Source of the DNA: an uncultured Actinomycetes bacterium
Lineage (GTDB): Bacteria; Actinomycetota; Acidimicrobiia; Acidimicrobiales; Microtrichaceae
Direction of reading: 5' to 3'
Assembly: GCA_903852755.1 (NCBI GenBank)
Contig: CAINRS010000139.1
Coordinates: 22,259 to 86,258, forward strand
DNA length: 64,000 nt
Notes under the pieces: model-generated
The model's database searches: none
Told to the model about the DNA's origin: nothing
The model's input: the letters and a program-made list of their open reading frames with translations, nothing else
Shown: one piece after another, positions 59,790 through 64,000 of the stretch
Layout of the letters: each line of letters opens with the position of its first letter
Position numbering within the stretch: position 1 is the stretch's first letter
Translations under genes and position numbers: made by a program

Positions 59790-61195
59790 GGCGCGCCTGC
59801 ACCGGCCGGTGCCGCTGGGCCCTCGTCCTCGTCGTGCTGGCCGCCGCCGCGGCCTGTGCGACCACGGGCGACCGGGGAGCGCCGAGAACGCTCGAGGTGC
59901 CGTCCGGGTACGGGACCATCCAGGCTGCGGTCGACGCCGCCCGCCCCGGGGACCTCGTGCTCGTCGCACCGGGGGTGTACCGGGAGTCGGTGCTGGTGGT
60001 CACCCCCGACCTGACGATCCGGGGCGTCGACCGCAACACCGTGCTGCTCGACGGCCGGGGCGGGCTCGGGACCGGGATCCGGGTGGTCGACACCGGTGGG
60101 GTGGCCGTGGAGAACCTGACCGTGCGCAACTACTCGCAGACCGGCCTGACCTGGATCGACGCCGCAGGGTTCCGGGCGTCGCACGTGACGGCCTACGACA
60201 ACGGCCGTCGGGGCGTCGAGGTGTTCGACTCGGTCGACGGACTCGTCGAGCAGGTGTGGACCTCGGGGAGCGGTGAGGCCGGGCTGCACCTCTCGCAGTG
60301 CGACCCGTGCAGGATCGTCGTCGACGGGGTGACGGCGGTCGACAACGGGACCGGGATCCTGCTCGTCAACGCCGGCCGCGAATTGCAGGTCGTCCGCTCG
60401 ACGGTGCGGTCCAACCGCTCCGGTGTGGTCCTGCACAGCACGTCGTTCAGCCTGTGCTCACCCCAACAGGGTGCGACCATCGCCGGGAACCGCATCGGAC
60501 CGAACGCCCGGCGCGACCTGCCCGTGGGCGACGTGGGCATCGTCGCCGACAACTCCGGCATCGCGGTGCTCGGCGGTCGTGACGACGAGGTCGTGTCGAA
60601 CCTCGTCACCGGCGAGCCCGGGTTCGGCATCGTGGTGGCCCCGTACCCGGAGCTCGACGCCACGGCGCCGCTGCCCGACGACGCGGACGTCGACGAACCC
60701 TGTCGCACGCGGGCGTTCATCCCGAGCTCCGGCCGGATCGCGGTGACCACCTGGCCGGCCACCGGCAACCGCATCACCGGCAACGTCGTCACCGGCTCGG
60801 GAGTCGCCGACCTCGCCATCGGCGGGGTCGCCGAGCCCGGTGTCGGCGGGGTCGCCGATCCCGGTGTCGGCGGGGTCGCCGAGGAGGTCTCCCGGTCGGG
60901 CAACTGCGCGAGCGACAACGTGGCGGCCGTGACCCGACCTGCGGACCTGCAGTCACTCGCCCCGTGCGACGACACCCCCACGGTGACGGACTGGTCGCGG
61001 GACGCCTACGTGGTCCCGGACCTCGACCGCCGCGAACGACGTCGGCTGCTGCGGGTCGACGAGGACGTCGAGCCGGTGCGCGGCGCCGTCCCTCCGCCCC
61101 AGCCACAGCTGCCCGGAGGACCGGACCGCCCGGCGACACCGGCCACCGTGCCGCCCGAACCGGTGGACACCAGCACGCTCGCACCACCGACCTGA
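59777..61195 (+). CDS. Right-handed parallel beta-helix lipoprotein (NosD/pectate-lyase-fold)
   Basis: A 472-residue secreted protein. After RRACTGRCRWALVLVVLAAAAAC (lipobox AAAC) the sequence runs GYGTIQAAVDAARPGDLVLVAPGVYRESVLV, the classical start of pectate-lyase/NosD beta-helices. Regular coils of about 22-25 residues follow (VENLTVRNYSQTGL, ASHVTAYDNGRRGVEV, VDGVTAVDNGTGILLVN). An inserted 8-residue repeat of G-G-V-A-E/D-P-G-V is coded near 60826-60885. The C-terminus is Pro-rich and has no second anchor. It overlaps menB, but a role in menaquinone synthesis is unlikely; it may bind a polysaccharide or a surface ligand. Confidence 0.85.
   Translation: MALLRRACTGRCRWALVLVVLAAAAACATTGDRGAPRTLEVPSGYGTIQAAVDAARPGDLVLVAPGVYRESVLVVTPDLTIRGVDRNTVLLDGRGGLGTGIRVVDTGGVAVENLTVRNYSQTGLTWIDAAGFRASHVTAYDNGRRGVEVFDSVDGLVEQVWTSGSGEAGLHLSQCDPCRIVVDGVTAVDNGTGILLVNAGRELQVVRSTVRSNRSGVVLHSTSFSLCSPQQGATIAGNRIGPNARRDLPVGDVGIVADNSGIAVLGGRDDEVVSNLVTGEPGFGIVVAPYPELDATAPLPDDADVDEPCRTRAFIPSSGRIAVTTWPATGNRITGNVVTGSGVADLAIGGVAEPGVGGVADPGVGGVAEEVSRSGNCASDNVAAVTRPADLQSLAPCDDTPTVTDWSRDAYVVPDLDRRERRRLLRVDEDVEPVRGAVPPPQPQLPGGPDRPATPATVPPEPVDTSTLAPPT
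60829..60888. repeat. 24-bp tandem repeat inside the beta-helix lipoprotein gene
   Basis: About two and a half copies of a 24-bp unit encode G-G-V-A-(E/D)-P-G-V. They lengthen one loop or turn of the helix. Their GC-rich sequence resembles the other short arrays of this window in size. Confidence 0.7.
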
Positions 61196-61264
61196 GGAGG
61201 GTGACGCGCCTGACGAGGGTGCTGCGCCTGACGAGGGTGACGTGCCTGACGGCGGTGACGCGGG
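61193..61264. repeat. Four degenerate 18-bp tandem repeats starting at a stop codon
   Basis: Units at 61193-61210, 61211-61228, 61229-61246 and 61247-61264 follow the consensus TGACGAGGGTGACGCGCC, differing at one to four positions. The first begins with the TGA stop of the beta-helix gene. They fill nearly all of the gap to the convergent DUF4499-like gene (ends 61276). Confidence 0.85.
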
Positions 61265-61275
61265 TCCGCCCGGGT

Positions 61276-61635
61276 TCAGGCGGCGGCCGCCACCGGCTCC
61301 ACGGTGGCGAGGGTGGACCCGCCAGCGGCGTCCCGGCGTGCCTGCGACAGTCGACGCACGACGGGGAACCCGTACACCAGCGCTGACCTCGCCCACCGGC
61401 CGGGTCGGTCGAGGCCGGCCCGACGGGCCCGGCGTCCCACGACGAGTGCCTCGAGCAGGTGCAGCACCGCCGTCACGACCACGGCGCCGCGCACGGCCCG
61501 GCGGGGGACGGCGTCCCCAGTGGCCTCGCTGACCCGGGACCACGCCCGGTCGTCCACCGAGAGCCACGAGAGCAGCCCCACGCCGATCAGCACGAAGAGT
61601 CGCCAGAGGATGTTCGGGGTCGGTCGCACGTCCAT
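61276..61635 (-). CDS. Small membrane protein, DUF4499 (TMEM254-like)
   Basis: A 119-residue protein with two or three hydrophobic segments. NILWRLFVLIGVGLLSWL, VVVTAVLHLLEALVVGRRARRAG and WARSALVYGFPVVRRL fit the DUF4499 pattern (HxxEA on a helix and a Gly-Phe-Pro near the end). Function unknown. ATG 61635 lies 61 bp before the divergent Gfo/Idh/MocA start. The 3' end faces the 18-bp repeats. Confidence 0.7.
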   Translation of the reverse strand: MDVRPTPNILWRLFVLIGVGLLSWLSVDDRAWSRVSEATGDAVPRRAVRGAVVVTAVLHLLEALVVGRRARRAGLDRPGRWARSALVYGFPVVRRLSQARRDAAGGSTLATVEPVAAAA

Positions 61636-61683
61636 GCGGGGAGCCTAGGCACTCCGGGCTGGTCCCGCCGCTCGGAGTTCCGA

Positions 61684-61689
61684 CAGACT
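61684..61689 (+). promoter_or_regulatory. -10-like element (CAGACT), leaderless configuration, for the Gfo/Idh/MocA gene
   Basis: CAGACT ends 6 nt before GTG 61696, the same hexamer and spacing as upstream of the enoyl-CoA hydratase gene at 20989. Confidence 0.4.
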
Positions 61690-61695
61690 CCGACG

Positions 61696-62838
61696 GTGCG
61701 CCACGACGACGACCGACCGCTGCGCTACGGCTTCGTCGGCGTGGGGATGATGGGGGTGGAGCACATCCGCAACGTCGTGGCGCTCCCCGACGCAGTGCCC
61801 GTGGCTGCTGCCGACCCGCACGAACCGTCACTGGCGGCCGCCGCCGCAGCTGCGGGTGGCCCCCTCGCCACCTACGCCGGCACCGAGGAGATGCTCGACG
61901 CCGAGGAGCTCGACGTCGTGGTGGTCTCCACCCCCAACGTGAGTCACCGCGAGGTGCTGGGGCCCTGCTGGGGGAGGCCGGTGCACCTGCTGGTGGAGAA
62001 GCCGCTGTGCACCACGGTCGACGACGCCCTCGCCGTCCGCGCCGCGGCGGCGAGCCACCCGGGACTGGTGGCGGTCGGCCTGGAGTACCGCTACATGCCG
62101 CCGGTGGCCCGGTTCATCGACGAGGTGCACCGGGGTGCGGCCGGCCGGGTCGTCATGCTCTCGATCCGGGAGCACCGGTACCCGTTCCTGGCGAAGGTCG
62201 GCGACTGGAACCGGTTCAACCGCAACACCGGTGGCACGCTGGTGGAGAAGTGCTGCCACTTCTTCGACCTCATGCGGGTCACCCTGGGCGCCCGTCCGGT
62301 CCGGGTGCTGGCCTCCGGTGGGCAGGACGTGAACCACCTCGACGAGCGGTACCGGACGGAACTCGCCACCGCGGAGGTCCCCGACATCCTCGACAACGCC
62401 TTCGTGGTCGTCGAGTTCGACTCGGGGGCCCGGGCGCTGCTCGACCTGTGCATGTTCGCGGAGGGATCGCGGTGGGAGCAGGAGCTCGCCGCCACGGGTG
62501 ACCGAGGCAAGGTGGAGACCCACGTGCCGGGCTTCATGGAGGTCGTCCGGGGTGCACGCCCGGAACTGGTCCTCGGAGGTCGGGGTCCGGACTGGCCCGT
62601 GGAGGTGACGGAGGTGCTCGACGACGACCGCATCCTCGAGCAGGGCGGTCACCACGGGGCGAGCTACCTCGAGCACGTCGCGCTCGCCGAGGCCATCCGC
62701 TCCGGCGGCACGGCCGAGGTCGGGGTCGACGACGGCGTCTGGTCGGTGGCGATGGGTGTGGCCGCCCACCGGTCGATCGACGAGGGTCGGCCGGTCGACC
62801 TCGACGAGGTCCTCCCGGCGGGAGCCCTCGCCGACTGA
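61696..62838 (+). CDS. Gfo/Idh/MocA-family oxidoreductase
   Basis: A 380-residue NAD(P)-dependent sugar/inositol-type dehydrogenase. The Rossmann motif GFVGVGMMGVEHIRN, the VEKPLC motif with catalytic-region Lys (in HLLVEKPLCTTVDDAL), EYRYMPPVARFID and the Gfo C-terminal domain with KCCHFFDLMR (catalytic Asp/His area) are present. VEVTEVLDD and RSIDEGRPVDLDEV close the domain. Substrate not predictable; inositol, sugar acids or amino sugars are all possible. GTG 61696 is supported by a CAGACT -10 six nt upstream. The MBL-fold gene is convergent. Confidence 0.93.
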   Translation: MRHDDDRPLRYGFVGVGMMGVEHIRNVVALPDAVPVAAADPHEPSLAAAAAAAGGPLATYAGTEEMLDAEELDVVVVSTPNVSHREVLGPCWGRPVHLLVEKPLCTTVDDALAVRAAAASHPGLVAVGLEYRYMPPVARFIDEVHRGAAGRVVMLSIREHRYPFLAKVGDWNRFNRNTGGTLVEKCCHFFDLMRVTLGARPVRVLASGGQDVNHLDERYRTELATAEVPDILDNAFVVVEFDSGARALLDLCMFAEGSRWEQELAATGDRGKVETHVPGFMEVVRGARPELVLGGRGPDWPVEVTEVLDDDRILEQGGHHGASYLEHVALAEAIRSGGTAEVGVDDGVWSVAMGVAAHRSIDEGRPVDLDEVLPAGALAD

Positions 62839-62870
62839 GCGGACGTTCCCGGCCCGGTGGCCGAGCCGGC

Positions 62871-63707
62871 TCAGGTCTCGACGACGCCGAGGTCGTCGGG
62901 GGCCACCACGGTGCCGTCGAAGTGCTCCCGGGCCAGGGCGACCCACTCGTCCGCTGCGCCGGGTGGCGGCGCCGGGACCATGTGGGTGAGCACGAGCGTC
63001 CCGACCCCGCCGGCGGCTGCGGTCCGCGCCGCGTCGGCCACGCTGGAGTGGTAGTCGCAGATGTCCCGGAACCGTTGCAGGGGCACCTGCCGCACGATGT
63101 CGTCCCGGATCACGGTCTGGACGTAGACGTCGGCACCGGCGACCAGGCGTTCGAGCCCGTCGCACGGCACCGTGTCGCCGGCGATCACCACGGCGGCACC
63201 GTCGTGCTCGATCCGGTACCCGACGGTCGGTGCCACCGGTCGGTGGTCGGTCGGTGCCGCGCCCACCGTGACACCGGCGCCGGCGAGCACGTCGAGCAGC
63301 ACGGGACCGTCGAGCACCTCGGTGACGTCCACACCGGGCTCCCACTGCAGGTCCTCGTGGTGGGCGATCCGGTACCCGACGTCGTCGCGCAGCATCTCGA
63401 GGGTCCGGTCCACGAAGCGTCCCGTCCCCGGTGGACCCACCACGCCGAGGGGGTTCGGCGCCGGCGAGGTCACCCACCGGGTGGTCACCACGTCGTTGAA
63501 GTCGCTGACGTGGTCGGAGTGCAGGTGGGTGAGGAACACCCCGGCGAGGAGGGCCGGTGTCGGCAGTCCCGCCGCGGCGAGACGCATGAGCACGCCGCGG
63601 CCGCAGTCGAACAACAGGTGGAGTCCGCCGGCCTCGACCAGCGTCGCCGGTCCGGCCCGGTTGGGGTCGGGGAGCGGGGATCCGGTGCCGAGGAGCGTGA
63701 CACGCAC
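62871..63707 (-). CDS. Metallo-beta-lactamase-fold hydrolase (RNase Z-like)
   Basis: A 278-residue binuclear zinc hydrolase of the ribonuclease Z/arylsulfatase type. The N-terminus VRVTLLGTGSPLPDPNRAGPA and metal motif THLHSDHVSDFNDVV, with further ligands in ADVYVQTV and LTHM, support this. VIAGDTVPCDGLERLVAGAD holds the bridging Asp. It is not a classical tRNase Z because the exosite arm is absent; phosphodiester or ester substrates are possible. GTG 63707 lies 24 bp after the MFS stop (63731-63733), so cotranscription is likely. Confidence 0.9.
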   Translation of the reverse strand: MRVTLLGTGSPLPDPNRAGPATLVEAGGLHLLFDCGRGVLMRLAAAGLPTPALLAGVFLTHLHSDHVSDFNDVVTTRWVTSPAPNPLGVVGPPGTGRFVDRTLEMLRDDVGYRIAHHEDLQWEPGVDVTEVLDGPVLLDVLAGAGVTVGAAPTDHRPVAPTVGYRIEHDGAAVVIAGDTVPCDGLERLVAGADVYVQTVIRDDIVRQVPLQRFRDICDYHSSVADAARTAAAGGVGTLVLTHMVPAPPPGAADEWVALAREHFDGTVVAPDDLGVVET

Positions 63708-63730
63708 CCGATCAGCCTCGCGCGTGCGGC

Positions 63731-64000
63731 TCACTCCCGCTGCAGTCGGGCGGACTCGGGTGGCGGGAACCCGTCGATGCGCCGGAGCGCAGGGAACGCC
63801 ACCGCTGCGACGACCACGACGACGATCGTCGCTGCGCCGCCCAGCACGATCGCCGCCGGTGCACCGAACCACTGTCCGGTGACGCCCGACTCGAAGGCGC
63901 CGAGCTCGTTGGAGGCACCGATGAACACGTTCTCCACCGCGAGGACCCGGCCCCGGTACGCATCGGGGGTGATGAGCGGGACGAGCGTCGCCCGGATGAA
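63731..64000 (-). CDS. MFS transporter (TM effector/EntS-like), C-terminal end only
   Basis: The window holds the last 89 residues and the gene begins beyond it. The visible part starts FIRATLVPLITPDAYRGRVLAVENVF, a typical MFS_3 cytoplasmic loop, and has one full helix (AAIVLGGAATIVVVVVAAVAFPAL) before a short charged tail. It probably exports a small molecule. Confidence is limited by truncation. Confidence 0.7.
   Translation of the reverse strand, partial: FIRATLVPLITPDAYRGRVLAVENVFIGASNELGAFESGVTGQWFGAPAAIVLGGAATIVVVVVAAVAFPALRRIDGFPPPESARLQRE

Noticed and set aside
55878..59969. A 1363-residue minus-strand frame opposite the nucleotidase and menB
   Set aside because: Antisense artefact: no hydrophobic or domain pattern and Val/Asp/Arg/His-rich composition.

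Overview
The window looks like a contiguous stretch of an Actinomycetota chromosome. GC is very high, GTG start codons dominate, and stop/start overlaps of the GTGA or ATGA type are common. Actinobacterial markers include two F420-type (LLM-class) oxidoreductases, MenB, polyphosphate glucokinase, a DUF2510 tail and an LAxTG (class E sortase) sorting signal. The mix of N-acyl-D-amino-acid deacylases, HSL-type esterases and acyl-CoA enzymes would suit Acidimicrobiia, but that class is a guess. I see no rRNA, tRNA, phage, IS element or CRISPR array. Coding density is near complete and no gene-free gap exceeds about 160 bp.

Region 1 (1-6.15 kb, minus): a tightly coupled operon of five genes, each joined to the next by a GTGA overlap. 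It encodes an exported alpha/alpha-toroid protein with an LAVTG sorting signal, an exported DUF4430 (transcobalamin C-terminal-like) protein, a long CbiQ-type T component, a double ABC ATPase, and an S component cut by the window edge. This reads as an ECF vitamin importer, probably for a corrinoid, with a surface capture module resembling intrinsic factor/transcobalamin split into two polypeptides. Region 2 (6.27-11.1 kb, plus) starts divergently with a regulator joining a helix-turn-helix to a B12-binding domain. It is followed by overlapping genes for an esterase, a FIST sensor and a GGDEF/EAL protein. Four 15-bp tandem repeats in the shared intergenic region are candidate operators.

Region 3 (11.1-17.3 kb): a HAD phosphatase, then a sugar-phosphate operon tal-pgi-gnd-pgl-rpiA. 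The matching zwf is 26 kb away (43.3 kb). Region 4 (17.3-33.3 kb) holds an LppM/DUF2510 lipoprotein, a YceI-cytochrome c-copper monooxygenase fusion with a glutaredoxin-like gene, an enoyl-CoA hydratase, a divergent polyphosphate glucokinase/sugar porter pair, a PHB-depolymerase-like lipoprotein, an HdeD protein, a PAS-GGDEF cyclase overlapping an SDR, an FtsX-type permease, an F420 oxidoreductase and a type-B carboxylesterase.

Region 5 (33.4-46.6 kb): a GAF-PAS-GGDEF-EAL protein, an acyl-CoA dehydrogenase, an HSL esterase, an N-acyl-D-amino-acid deacylase, a DUF1800/DUF1501 pair, zwf, a NYN/PIN-like protein and DUF2252. Region 6 (46.5-64 kb): a sterol-desaturase-family protein, an M8-like metalloprotease lipoprotein, a class III aminotransferase, a cold-shock protein followed by hairpin repeats, a membrane protein, a second deacylase with an F420 oxidoreductase, a large choice-of-anchor/5'-nucleotidase lipoprotein, menB with a beta-helix lipoprotein, a DUF4499-like protein, a Gfo/Idh/MocA oxidoreductase, an MBL-fold hydrolase and the end of an MFS transporter.

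Two themes cut across the window. At least 14 genes carry a TAnnnT/CAGACT-like -10 hexamer only 4-8 nt before the start codon, the mark of leaderless transcription. Short tandem repeats whose periods are multiples of 3 (15, 15, 18, 24, 27 bp) occur in five gene junctions, three of them overlapping a stop codon and two built of 7-bp-stem hairpins.
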